NCBI RefSeq assembly: GCF_032854445.1
Contig: NC_088302.1
Location: 24,441,788-24,505,787, forward strand
Length of the DNA stretch: 64,000 nucleotides
From: Liolophura sinensis
Taxonomy: Eukaryota > Mollusca > Polyplacophora > Chitonida > Chitonidae
Reading direction: 5' to 3'
Shown here: piece by piece, positions 23,868-37,092 of the stretch
Layout: each line of letters begins with the position of its first letter
Position numbering within the stretch: the stretch's first letter is position 1
Notes under the pieces: generated by a model
Told to the model about the DNA's origin: nothing
The model's input: the letters and a program-made list of their open reading frames with translations, nothing else
Databases searched by the model: none
Made by a program: the position numbers and the translations under genes

Positions 23868-24782
23868 GATATCTGAGCAATTTGGTTTAACTCCATCCAG
23901 CAGTCAGACAATGACAGATCGCGGAGAAAGACGGAATGTAGTCTTGTTTATTGAGAATGTCTGGTTCCCGTTGTACAGACGTGAACTGCGCGGAGACCAT
24001 TCCATTTACGGTATGATCCAGTGGCAGACGTTTGTAATCCTGCGAATTAAGCACAGGGCCACGTTTCCGGTCCTATAGTGGCTGGAAAAATTTGTCGGTA
24101 TATTTCAACATGAGATAGAGCGGGAGTTAAGATTCCGTGAACTTCTAGTCCATGGAGTCTTTCACGCCTTTTGTTTTATTCCTGCCCAAAAGCCGACCAA
24201 TAAACATCCATCAGGATTTTCACTTGGCACTGGCTTTGCTATTATAATCTTGTGTTGTCGCCTAAGTTAAAATTCGTGGGATAATGGTTATCCTGAGAGA
24301 ATATACCCTATGTTTTCAATGCATAAGAGACTGTTTCCATCCGAATGTAATTTTCTGCTTTATTCACGATTTATTTGAAAGCAAACACAGGACTTAAAGA
24401 ACACAAGGAAGATCTTTGTCTTTCATATTGAAACTGAAGCGAACTGCGTCGAGTAATTGCACAATCTTTGGATATTTTTAGGGTGGGCAATGGTGGAACA
24501 TTGACGAATATTGCAGAAAATTCAGGGAAAGTCGGAATTTCGCTTGAACTCGTTTCCTAGATAGATTTACAGAATACTCGAGCAATTTGTTCTTGGAATA
24601 AATGGATAGTCTGCAGCATACTTAAAAAAGCTTGTGGAGAAAGAAATATACGTCCGGTTAGAAACGGGAAAACGGCTTGATGTTTGTAGGCCGTGGTTAG
24701 AAGTGCATGATCTTACAACCGCTGTCAGGACAATGGTACATAAAATAATTACTCTGCCCTTGGAATGACACCCGCTTCGCCT
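23868..24782 (+). repeat. Block N in C3
   Basis: Same junctions as in C1 (TTTTCCGCG on the left, CTTCGCCTCTTTACTACAAGG on the right), with small private deletions near 24715. The R-derived frame ends at 24078. Confidence 0.8.
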
Positions 24783-25704
24783 CTTTACTACAAGGGAGGC
24801 CAGTTTTACGAATGGAGGAAATCGTAGTACCCGTGGTTAATACCACGACTCACGTGACCTATCTACAATCATCTTAACCACGCGGACACGAGCCTGTCTC
24901 TATTGAAATTGACAGGTTAGGCAGATTTCATCTCTGAAAATGGTGTCTGAGCTTCAAGTGTAGTTACAAAATTTTTCTACTTTGTCTTTACGTCCTTGAA
25001 AACTATTATAATTTATATAGCACTTTATGTTGGCGAACAAAACATCGCACCCACGGAAAACATGCTGTAGAGAATTATAAGAAATCTACGTGGTTTTGCC
25101 CGTTCATAGATAGTAGTCAAGTGACAGCTTAATTTCAATCATCCAGACGTAGAGCATGGTCAATCAGTGCAATTTAAAAACGATTAATGACATTCATTGT
25201 TGTCTTTGGGCAGATGCTGAGGATTCAAAATGACTTATAATCAATTATTTTTAGTGGACTATCAAATATTGAAGATCTGAAATACCATAGAAAGCCGACT
25301 TTAATGGCTTGTAAGAAAATAGTTTAAAGATTTTCTGTCATATCACATTTTCTCCGACGTCAAAAAGTCAAGCAGTTGAATGAAGCCATGTTGAATGCAT
25401 TTTGCCATGAACTGTCAGCACACTGAACTCTTTTCCTCTGAGTGGTTTGACCTTGAACAAGAAACCATGACAATCTATTATTCTCAGTCCATCATTTCTG
25501 GCACCATATAAAAGCGTACGAAATAACATTGTCGCATTTAACATGTAGAGTTAAAACCAGTCTCATACATGCCAGATCTAGTCGGAATACAGGCGTCTTG
25601 CTGATTAGGTTCATTTCGGTCAAATCAGGTGAGTCATATTTCCTGTTTAACTACAGGATGAAATCGCCGCTTTCTTCAAGAAGATTGAATTGGTAGAGTT
25701 TGGT

Positions 25705-25719
25705 GGGGGGGGGGGGGGG
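25705..25719 (+). repeat. G-run (15 G) upstream of C4 R core
   Basis: Length variant of the recurrent G-run that precedes each R core by about 300 bp. Confidence 0.95.
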
Positions 25720-28700
25720 AGCTTAAGTATTTAATAAGTTTGGCTTAAGGCAGACCGCAGTAAACACTTTAACATTGGACGTTGACTGAAATCGTACGAA
25801 ACCTTGACATGGGTAAAATAAATGACCATCTTACAGGCAATCGACATGAAAAGTCTCTTTCGTTATTCCGGGCATTAGCTGTCCTAAGCCATTAATCCAA
25901 AGTTCATCGTATCAATCACATTCATCAGGGCAGTATTCTTTCGATTAAAACATATACGGATTATGTGTCATGGTTTGAGATACTTTTCTGGGATTATAAA
26001 CGTCACTAGCTCATGATTAACATATTCAGACAACAACAACACAATGCGCTTCGTCAATCAGTGATTTACCCGGAGTCTGCCTCTGGGGGATCACGCCAAT
26101 CTGGTTTAACTCCATCCAGCAGTCAGAAAATGAAAGATTGTGAAGAATAACGGAATGTAGCCTTGTTGATTGAGAATGTCTGGTTCCCGCTGTACAGACG
26201 TGAACTACGCTGAGATCATTCCATTTACAGTATGATTCATTCACTGGCAGGCGTTGTAATCCTGCGAGTTAAGCACAGGGCCAGGTTCCGGGTCCTCTGG
26301 CGTGCAATCGATGGTGAGTGGAGAAATTCGTCGGTGTATCACAACATGAGATAGACCGGAAGTCAAGATTCTTTCAGGGTGAATCTTTCAAACCGTTGCT
26401 GTTTTCCTTCCCAAAATCCAATCAATAAACATCCCTGAAGATCTTCACTTGACAATGGCTTTGTTATTGTGATCTTGTGTCGACATCTTAGTAAAATTTC
26501 GTAAATTAAAAGAATATATCCTATATTTTGGAGGGGTTAACCATAGTCCCTCGTGGAATGAGTGCGATTGTGGAAATCATTCAGTCGCCTGCACATAGGT
26601 GGTTTAGGCACAAAAAAACAACCTCCTATAGCGTTAAAGCCAAGAACGACTGACCAACTGGAGTGACAATTATGATCAGCCATAGTCCTGACTCCTAAAG
26701 GTCGAATCGACAGATCTCAGTCTAGAAAAACTGTGTCGAAACCCACTTGATCTCTTTTTCAGCGCATGGTATACTGTTTCCATCCGAATGTAATTTTCTG
26801 TTTTATTCACAATTTAATTGAAAGCAAACACAAGACGTAAAGAATACAAGGATGATCTGGTCTTTTATATTGAAACTCAAGCGGACTGCGTCGAGTATTT
26901 GCACAACCTTTGGATGTATATAAGGTTGGCAATGGTGGAACATTGACGAATATTGCAGAAAATTCAAGGAAAGTCGGAATTTCGCATGAACTCGTTCATT
27001 AAATAGAATTACAGAATACTCGAGCAATTTGTTTTTGGAATAAATGGATAGTCGGCAACATACTTAAAAAGCCTGTGGAGAAAGCAGTAGGTGTCTGGTT
27101 AGAAATGGAAAAAAGGCTTGATTTTTGTCGGCCGTGGTTATAAGTGCATGATCCGTTCAAATTAATATCGAAACTGGCAATTTACAACCGCTGTCAGGAC
27201 TATGGCACATAAAATAATTACTCTGTCCTTGGAATGACACCCGCTTCGGCCCTGTAACGCAAAGTTATGAACTAAAAGCCCGCTTCTTTAGCACATCTCC
27301 AAGTTCATGTTCGCCTTCGAAGAAGACCAGGACAAAGATGTCTGGAAAACCATTTTCCTATCAATTTCACTAAAAATCATTCGAAGTCTGGTCTGTTTCA
27401 CAATTGTGCCTTTGTGATTTGCGAGCTCTTGTAAAGTTAGAGTGGTTGCTGACGTTGTGCTTTATTGTATACAATAAATGATGTTGCAACGCACGAAAAT
27501 GCAGTTTCCCACAAAAGAAGCTTTACATCAATGTTTTACTCACCGTTTAACAGACTTAGCTTAATACGATGCGTGATGTAACTTTCATGAACTGATCTCA
27601 GAATTTCATGAATAGAGCTTGATGAATATCAATAGTAGATGAACAGATTGCCACGTGTGTGTAAATTACTCAGCTCTGCAGCCTCACTTGGAAACAACTG
27701 ACATTTAGCAATTTTGCCCATCCTTCGCAAACGAGGAGATTTGTTCCCAGCAGAATTTTCAGATTTGTAGCAATCACGAAAACCTTCCCTCTTTTCTACT
27801 TCCTTTCATTGCAGTTGTGGATTTTGTTGATTTCTTCTTTTGTTGTTTTCTTTTATTGGTTCTTGTCAGGAACAATAAAGGGACGTAATATATAGTGAAA
27901 GGCGAATAAATTACAAATAAATCTAAGGCAAATGTTTCCTATAAAGACTGTCTTCACGCCACTCGATTTAGGGTTTCAAGTTAACAGTTATCTAGTCATA
28001 AATAAATGTCATTGATGGTAATAGAATTTATTATAATTAAATGCATGAAAACTTTTAGATCCACTTTAAATCTGCCATATTTCAATGAGATGGATAGCCT
28101 GACATAAACTGGAGCTTTAAGCACACACTGCACGTTCTGTATAAATCTGTTCCTGTTCCCACTTTGCTAAATGAACAAAGAGACCATAACTTAAGATAGA
28201 GCCCATCCCGCTGTCCTGAAATTGAGATTACAATGTAGTTAGTCTGAAAGATCTACATTAGAATGAAAAAAGCAGGCGCTAAAGCGGAATAACTTTTTAA
28301 TGTGAGGTCCCTGATTTCAAGTGCAATAAAAGGCTATTTTTCTACAGTTTTCTTTTTCAGTCATTAAATCTCTCGAATCGTTATCTGGTTCAAACCTTAG
28401 AGGCCATTTTACTTGATTTTATGTCCATACTCTTACAAACCTGCCTATTTCCGGTCTTCCCTTTCACCGTCGTTTCGCTCTACCGCGTGACTCCTGAGCT
28501 AAGCTGTACTCCTTTCGACAGCACGGTGACAGGTGACTCAAACCGCCCTGAACAAATCACTAATAAGGTCATTCTCCTGTGAATGTCAGTCGTAACAGTA
28601 ACAAGTAAAGGTTATTCAGATTCACCCAAGGCATTGACACAATGCATCTCAATAAGGATGAAGACAGAACACAGTCAGTATATGCATGTGTGTGAAGTCT

Positions 28701-28893
28701 CTCAGAATGGCACATGGCTGTCAGTCAGACATTCTGTGGTTTCTCTCCATGTTGGCTGAGGAAATACTGAGAAATTAAGCTTGTGTAACCTTCGAGATTT
28801 GAAATACGTGCACGTGACTACCGGATATGGCCTTCATTTTTACCACGGTCAGCTCTCCTACCTGCACGATGCTACTTAGACCCTGAGGAGCTT

Positions 28894-29120
28894 ACCTCCT
28901 TGGTCATGTGATTAGCGCACTGGAGCAATACAATCATTCAGAAACTTCTGACAAATGGGGTGGCCGAGAACTCGTGCTGGCTTTCTGTCCGGTCGTAGCG
29001 AATGGTCGTGGGTTTCTTCCGGGCTGTGCCTGGTTTCCTCCCACTATAATGCCCGTCACCATAGTACAAATGTAACATTCACGAGTACGGCGTAGAAAAC
29101 CAATCAAATATTTAAATAAA
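28894..29120 (+). mobile_element. tRNA-derived SINE S in C4
   Basis: Same inherited SINE; 3' motif TTCACGAGTACGGCGTAGAA and tail AATCAAATATTTAAATAAAC. Confidence 0.8.
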
Positions 29121-30017
29121 CATGAGCCCCGTCTAATAAATGAAAAGTACGGTGTTAAAACGCAACGCCTAAATAACTGATTCGATACACAAGGCTAGAG
29201 CTTAACACAAGGGAATGGAATAAACATGGCTAACATGCACAAAATCTGGATTCATACAGAAGACACACTGAATTCCGTGGTTTTGGGTGAAGGAGCTGGA
29301 TTTTCTTTCACAGAGCAATTCGACCGACTACATCTAGCTCATGTGGCTATGATCCTTTCTGATATAGTGCTTTATTAAAACCAAGTGTATAGTTTCTTTT
29401 CAATTGCGCCTACCATCTATTAGTTTTATCTTGTATACCCGCACATGACAGGATAAAACCAACTAAGACGGTTAAAAATCTCCACTGAAAGCTTTACTTT
29501 CAACCGTGCTGGGCAATAGATCTCATGTGATCAGCATAGCATTTCAATTTCATCAAGATACCCTCTATTCCTGTGAAAACGTTTGCACACACGAAAGCAG
29601 ATTTATTTTGGTGACTTTTGGACAACAGGTTTTTCCAAGTTCAGCGATAACTTCATCATGGGCATTGTATCAGAAGAGAATTAATTGCGTTTTTCTGAAA
29701 ATTTGTTTATTCAGACAATCAATAGCAAACCTTTCCTCGTCCTGACGTGACCTTACATTTCCCATCGGCTAATTTGTCTCCAGAAACAGCTTGGAGGTTT
29801 TCAATGCGGCCAAATCGACTCCTTAACTCTAAAACATCAATACTGCATAAGTTGATCTTTGAAATAGGAATAAATGGACCAGCTCGACACTGTATTAAAA
29901 TCTACACACGTCGTACATACACGAAATCAGGCTTGCTGTACTTTCTACCATTTGATTATTACCAGTTTGATAGAAACTAACATGGATTAATTAGATAGTT
30001 TGATTGTTGTTTTCCGC

Positions 30018-30952
30018 GATATCTGAGCAATTTGGTTTAACTCCATCCAGCAGTCAGACAATGACAGATCGCGGAGAAAGACGAAATGTAGTCTTGTTTA
30101 TTGAGAATGTCTGGTTCCCGTTGTACAGACGTGAACTACGCGGAGAGCATTCCATTTACGGTATGATCCAGTGGCAGACGTTTGTAGTCCTGCGAGTTAA
30201 GCACAGGGCCACGTTTCCGGTCCTATAGTGGCTGGAAAAATTTGTCGGTATATTTCAACATGAGATAGAGCTAAGGTTCCGTGAACTTCTAGTCCATGGA
30301 GACTTTCAAACCTTTTGTTTTATTCCTGCCCAAAAGCCGACCAATAAACATTCATCACGATTTTCACTTGGCACTGGCTTTGCTATTATAATTTTGTGTT
30401 GAAGCCTTAGTTAAAATTTGTGGGATAATGGTTATCCTGAGAGAATATACCCTATGTTTTCAATTGGTAAAAGACTGTTTCCATCCGAATGTAATTTTCT
30501 GCTTTATTCACGATTTATTTGAAAGCAAACACAGGACTTAAAGAACACAAGGAAGATCTTGTCTTTCACATTGAAACTGAAGCGAGCTGTGTCGAGTAAT
30601 TGCACAATCTTTGGATATTTTTAGGGTGGGCAATTGTGGAACATTGACGAATATTGCAGAAAATTCAGGGAAAGTAGGAATTTAGCATGATCTGTCTCCC
30701 TAAACAAAAATACACAATACTCGAGCAATTTGTTCTTCAAATAAATGGATAGTCGGCAGCATGCTTAAAAAGCTTGTGGAGAAAGAAGTATACGTCCGGT
30801 AAGAAACGGGAAAACGGTTTGATGGTTGTAGGGCGTGGTTATAATTGTATGGTCTGTTCAATTTAATATCGAAACTGGCAACTTACAACCGCTGTCAGGA
30901 CAATGGTACATAAAATAATTACTCTGTCCTTGGAATGACACCCGCTTCGCCT
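30018..30952 (+). repeat. Block N in C4
   Basis: Same structure and junctions as in C1. The R-derived frame (30004-30228, 74 codons) ends at the common CCTATAG stop. Confidence 0.8.
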
Positions 30953-33900
30953 CTTTACTACAAGGGAGGCCAGTTTTTACGAATGGAGGAAATCGTAGTA
31001 CAATCACCTTAACCACGCGGACACGAACCTGTCTCTATTGAAGTTGACAGGTTAGGCAGATTTCATCGCTGAAAATGGTGTCTGAGCTTAAAGTGTAGTT
31101 ACAAAATTTTTCTACTTTGTCTTTACGTCCTTGAAAACTATTATAATTTATATAGTACTTTATATTGTTGAACAAAACATCGCACCCACGGAAAACATGC
31201 TGTAGAGGATTATAAGAAATCTACGTGGTTTTGCCCGTTCATAGATAGTAGTCAAGTGACAGCTTAATTTCAATCATCCAGACGTAGATCATGGTCAATC
31301 AGTGGAATTAGAACACGATTAATGGCATTCATTGTTGTCTTTGGGCAGATGCTGAGGATTCAAAATGACATATATTCAATTATTTTTAGTGGACTATCAA
31401 ATATTGAAGGTCTGAAATACCATAGAAAGCGGACTTTAATGGCTTGTAAGAAAATGGTTTAAAGATTTTCTGTCATATCACATTTTCTCCGACGTCAAAA
31501 AGTCAAGCAGTTGAATGAAGCCACGTTGAATGTATTTTGCCATGAACTCTCAGCACACTGAACTTTTTCCCTCGGTTTGAGCGGTTTGACCTTGAACTAT
31601 TATTCTCAGTCCATCATTTCTGGCACCGCATAAAAGCGTACGAAATAACATTGTCGCAGTTAACATGTAGTGTTAAAACCAGTCTCATACATGCCAGATC
31701 TTGTCGGAATACAGGCTTGTTCCTGATTAGGTTCACGTCGGTCAAATCAGGTGAGTCATATTTCCTGTTTAACTACAGGATGAAATTGCCACTTTCTTCA
31801 AGAAGATTGAATTGGTAGGGCTGGGGGGGTGGGATTAAGTAGTTAATAAGTTTGGCTTATGGCAGACCGCAATAAACACTTTAACATTGGACGTCGACTG
31901 AAATTGTACGAAACCGTGACATGGGTAAAATAAATGACCATGTTACGGGCAATCGACATGAAAAGTCTCTTTCGTTATTCCGGGCATTAGCTGTCCTAAG
32001 TCATTAATCCAAAGTTCATCGTATCAACCCCTTTTATCAGGGCAGTATTCTTTCGATTAAAACATTTACGGATTATGTGTCATGGTTTGAGATACTTTCC
32101 TGGGATTATAAACGTCACTAGCTCATGATTAACATATTCAGACAACAACAACACAAAAGGCGTCGTTAGTCAGTGATTTATCCGGAGCCAGCCTCTGGGG
32201 GATCACGCCAATCTGGTTTAACTCCATCCAGCAGTCAGGCAATGAAAGATTGTGAAGAAAGACGGAATGTAGTCTTGTTGATTGAGAATGTCTGGTTCCC
32301 GCTGTATAGACGTGAACTACGCGGAGATCATTCCATTTACAGTATGATTCATTCACTGGCAGACGTTGTAATCCTGCGAGTTAAGCACATGGCCACGTTC
32401 GCGGTCCTCTGGTGTGCAATCGATAGTGACTGGAAAAACTCGTCAGTATATCACACCAGGAGATAGACCGGAAGCCAAGATTTCGTCAACTTCTAGTCTG
32501 TAGAATCTTTCAAACCGTTGTTGTTTTCCTTCCCAAGCCGATCAATAAACATCCATCAGGACTTTCAGTTGGTACTGGCTTTGCTGTTGTGATCTTGTGT
32601 CGGCGTCAGTTAAAATTCGTGGGATAACGGTTTTCCTGAGAGAATATACCATATTTTTGGGGGAGGAAACGGGGTTGGGGGGGCTAACCCTAATCCTCCA
32701 AGTACCATCGTCACTCTGTTGAATGAGTGTGATTGTGGCAATCATTCAGTCGCCTGCATATAGGTGGTTTTAGGCAGAAAACAGAGAACACTATTTAGCG
32801 CTAATTACAAGAACGACTGACCAAGTGACAATTATGATCAGCCATAGTCCTGACTCCTAAAGGTCGAATCGACAGATCTCAGTCTAGAAAAACTGTGTCG
32901 AAACCCACTTGATGTCTTTTTCAGCGTATGGTATTCTGTTTCCATCCGAATGTAATTTTCTGCTTTATTCACGATTTAATTGAAAGCAAACACAAGACGT
33001 AAAGAATACAAAGATAATGTGGTCTTTCATATTGAAACTCAAGACGACTGCGTCGAGTATTTGCACAACCTTTGGATATATATAAGGTGGTCAATGGTGG
33101 AACATTGACGAATATTGCAGAAAACTCAAGGAAAGTCGGAATTTCGCATGAACTCGTTCCCTAGATAGAATTACAGAATACTCGAACAATTTGTTCTTGG
33201 AAGAAATGGATAGTCGGCAACATACTTAAAATGCCTGTGGAGAAAGCAGTAGGTGTCTGGTTAGAAATGGAAAAAAAGGCTTAATGATGGCCCGCCATGG
33301 TTAGAAGTGCATGATCCGTTTAAAATAATATCGAAACTGGCAATTTACAACCGCTGTCAGGACTATGGCACATAAAATAATTACTCTGTCCTTGGAATGA
33401 CACCCGCTTCGGCCCTGTAACGCAAAGTTATGAACTAAAAGCCAGCTTCTTTAGCACATTTCCAGGTTCATGTTCGCCTTCGAAGAAGACCAGGACAAAG
33501 ATGTCTGGAAAACCATTTTCCTATTGATTTGACTAAAACTCATTCGACGTCTGGTCTGTTTCACAATTGTGCCTTTGTGATTTGCGAGCTCTTTCGAAGT
33601 TAGAGTGGTTGCTGACGCTGTGCTTTATTGTATACATTAAATGATGTTGCAACGCATGAAAATGCAGTTTTCCACAAAAGAAGCTTTACATCAATGTTTT
33701 ACTGTCCGTTTAATAGACTTAGCTTAATACGATGCGTGATGTAACTTTCATGAACTGAACTCAGAATTTCATGAATAGAGCCTTGATGAATATTAATAGT
33801 AGATGAACAGATTGCCACGTGTGTGTAAATTGCTCACCTCTGCAGCTTCATTTGGAAACATCTGACATTTAGCAGTTTTGCCCATTCTTCGCAAACGAGG

Positions 33901-35060
33901 AGATTTGTTCCCAGCAGAATTTTCAGATTTGTAGCAATCACGAAAACCTCCCCTCTTTTCTACTTCGTTTCATTGCAGTTGTGGTTTTTGTTGATGTTTT
34001 CTTTTGTTGTTTTCTTTTATTGTTCTTGTCAGGAACAATACAGGGACGTAAAGTATAATGAAAGGCGAATAAATTACAAATTAAACTAAGGCAAATGTTT
34101 TCCTATAAAGACTGTCTTCACGCCACTCGATTTAGGTTTTCAAGTTAACAGTTATCTAGTCATAAATAAATGTCATTGATGGTAATAGAATTTGTTACAA
34201 ATTAAATGCATGAAAACTTTTAGATCCTCTTTAAATCTGCCATATTCCAATGAGATGGATAGCCTTACACAAACTGGAGCTTTAAGCCCACACTGCACGT
34301 TCTGTATAAATCTGTTCCTGTTCCCACTCTGCTGAATGAACGAAGAGGCCATAACTTAAGGTAAAACTCATCCCGCTGACCAGAAAATTAGATGTCAATG
34401 TAGTTAGTCTGAAAGATATACATTAGAGTGAAAAAGAACAGACGCTAATGCGGGAATAACTCTTCAGTGTGAGGTCCCTGATTTCAAGTGCAAAAAATGG
34501 CTATTTTTCTACAGTTTTCTTTTTCAGTCATTAAATTTCTTGAATCCTCATCTGGTTCAAACCTGAGAGAACATTATACTTGATTTTATGTCCATACTCT
34601 TACAAACCTGCCTATTTCCGGTCTTTCCGTTCACCGTCGTTTCGCTCTACCGCGTGACCCCTGAGATAAGCTGTACTCCTTTCGACAGCACGGTGACAGG
34701 TGACTCAAACCGCCCTGAACAAATCACAAATAAGGTCATTCTCCTGTGAATGTCAATCGTAACAGTAACAAGTAAAGGTAATTCAGATTCACCCAAGGCA
34801 TTGACACAGTGCATCTCAATAAGGACGAAGACAGAACACAGTCATTATATGCATGTGTGTGAAGTCTCTCAGAATGGCACATGGCTGTCAGTCAGAAATT
34901 CCGTGGCTTCCCTCCATGTTGACTGGGGAAATACTGAGAAATTAAGCTTGTGTAACCTTCGAGATTTGAAATACGTGCAGGTGACTACGGGAGATGGCCT
35001 TTATTTTTACCACGGTCAGTACTCCTGCCTGCACCAAGCTACTTAGACCCTGAGGAGCTT

Positions 35061-35287
35061 ACCTCCGTGGTCATGTCATTAGCGCACTGGAGCAATACAA
35101 TCATTCAGAAACTTCTGACAAATGGGGTCGCCGAGAACTCGTGCTGGCTTTCTGTCTGGTCGTAGTGAATGGTCGAGGGTTTCTTCCGGGCTGTCCCTGG
35201 TTTCCTCCCACTATAATGCCCGTCACCATAGTACAAGTGAAACATTCATGAGTACGGCGTAGAAAACCAATCAAAGATTTAAATAAG
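35061..35287 (+). mobile_element. tRNA-derived SINE S in C5
   Basis: Same inherited SINE and flanks as in C1; 3' motif TTCATGAGTACGGCGTAGAA. Confidence 0.8.
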
Positions 35288-36174
35288 CATGGGCCCGTCA
35301 AATAAATGAAAAGTACGGTGTTAAAACGCAACCTAAATAACGCCTAAAAAACTGATTCGATACACAAGGCTAGAGCTTAACACAAGGGAATGGAATAAAC
35401 ATGGCTAACATGTACAAGATCTGGATTTATACAGATGACACACTGAATTCAGTGGTTTTGGGTGAAGGAGCTGGGTTTTCTTTCACAGAGCAATTCGGCC
35501 GACTACATCTAGCTCATGTGGCTATGATCCTTTCTGATATAGTGCTTTATTATAACCAAGTGTATGGTTTCTCCTCAATTGCCCCTACCATCTATTAGTT
35601 TTATCTTGTATACCCGCACATGACAGAATAAAACCAACTAAGACGGTTAAGAATCTCCACTGAAAGCTTTACTTTCAACCGTGCTGGGCAATAAATCTCA
35701 TTCGATCAGCATAGCATTTCATTTTCATCAAGATACCCTCTATTCCTGTGAAAACGTTTGCACACACGAAAGCAGATTTATTTTGGTGACTTTTGGATAA
35801 CAGCGATAGTTTCATCATGGACATTGTATCTGACGAGAATTAATTGCGTTTCTCTGAAAATGTGTTTATTTAGACAATCAGTAGCAAACCTTTCCTTGTC
35901 GTGACGTGACCTCACATTTCCCAATGGCTAATTTGTCTCCAGAAACAGCTTGGAGGTTTTCAATGCAGCCAAATCGACTCCTTAACTCTAAAACATCAAT
36001 ACTGCATAAGTTGATCTTTGAAATAGGAATAAATGGACCAGCTCGACACTGTATTAAAATCTACACACGTCGTACATACACGAAATCAGGCTTGCTGTAC
36101 TTTCTACCATTTGATTACCAGCATGATAGAAACTCACATGGATTAATTAGATAGTTTGAATGTTGTTTTCCGCG

Positions 36175-37092
36175 ATATCTGAGCAATTTGGTTTAACTCC
36201 ATCCAGCAGTCAGATAATGACAGATCGCGGAGAAAGACGGAATGTAGTCTTGTTTATTGAGAATGTCTGGTTCCCGTTGTACAGACGTGAACTACGCGGA
36301 GAGCATTCCATTTACGGTATGATCCTGTGGCAGACGTTTGTAATCCTGCGAGTTAAGCACAGGGCCACGTTTCCGGTCCTATAGTGGCTGGAAATATTTG
36401 TCGGTATATTTCAACATGAGAGAGAGCGTGAGTTAAGATTCCGTGAACTTCTAGTCCATGGAGTCTTTCAACCCTTTGGTTTTATTCCTGCCCAAAAGCC
36501 GACCAATAAACATCTATCACATCTATTATAATCTTGTGTTGTAGCCTTAGTTAAAATTTGTGGGATAATGGTTATCCTGAGATAATATACCCTATGTTTT
36601 CAATTGGTAATAGACTGTTTCCATCCGAATGTAATTTTCTGCTTTATTCAGGATTTATTTGAAAGCAAACACAGGACTTAAAGAACACAAGGAAGATCTT
36701 GTCTTTCATATTGAAACTGAAGCGAACTGCGTCGAGTAATTGCACAATCTTTGGATATTTTTAGGGTGGGCAATGGTGGAACATTGACGAATATTGCAGA
36801 AAATTCAGGGAAAGTCGGAATTTAGCATGATCTGTCTCCCTAAACAAAAATACACAATACTCGAGGAATTTGTTCTTGGAATAAATGGATAGTCGGCAGC
36901 ATGCTTAAAAAGCTTGTGGAGAAAGAAGTATACGTCCGGTTAGAAACGGGAAAACGGTTTGATGTTTGTAGGCCGTGGTTATAATTGCATGGTCTGTTCA
37001 ATTTAATATCGAAACTGGCAACTTACAACCGCTGTCAGGACAATGGTACATAAAATAATTACTCTGCCCTTGGAATGACACCCGCTTCGCCT
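36175..37092 (+). repeat. Block N in C5
   Basis: Same junctions as in C1. A stretch of the intermediate region (TTTTCACTTGGCACTGGC in the other copies) is deleted near 36520. Confidence 0.8.

Larger units (their letters stand above)
19180..26012 (+). repeat. Tandem unit C3 (6833 bp, longest)
   Basis: Collinear with C1 but lengthened by a 614-bp internal tandem duplication covering the SINE and its right flank (about 22131-23358). The R1 frame is open for 113 codons. It shares variants with C5 upstream and within R1 (CAACCCCTTTTATC before R1; the GGCGTCGT variant replacing GCACTTCGT). No gene supported. Confidence 0.9.
26013..32124 (+). repeat. Tandem unit C4 (6112 bp)
   Basis: Collinear with C1. 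The R1 frame is broken by two in-frame stops (GAATAA near 26150 and CGCTGA near 26212). The stretch after R1 (26340-26700: TTCTTTCAG, CCAAAATCCAAT, GTCGACATC, TTTTGGAGGGG) is a distinct variant shared with C6 (38670-39000) but not with C1, C2, C3 or C5. Its M1 head is instead C3/C5-like (CAGCGCATGGTATACTG). The unit is therefore a mosaic of subtypes. Confidence 0.9.
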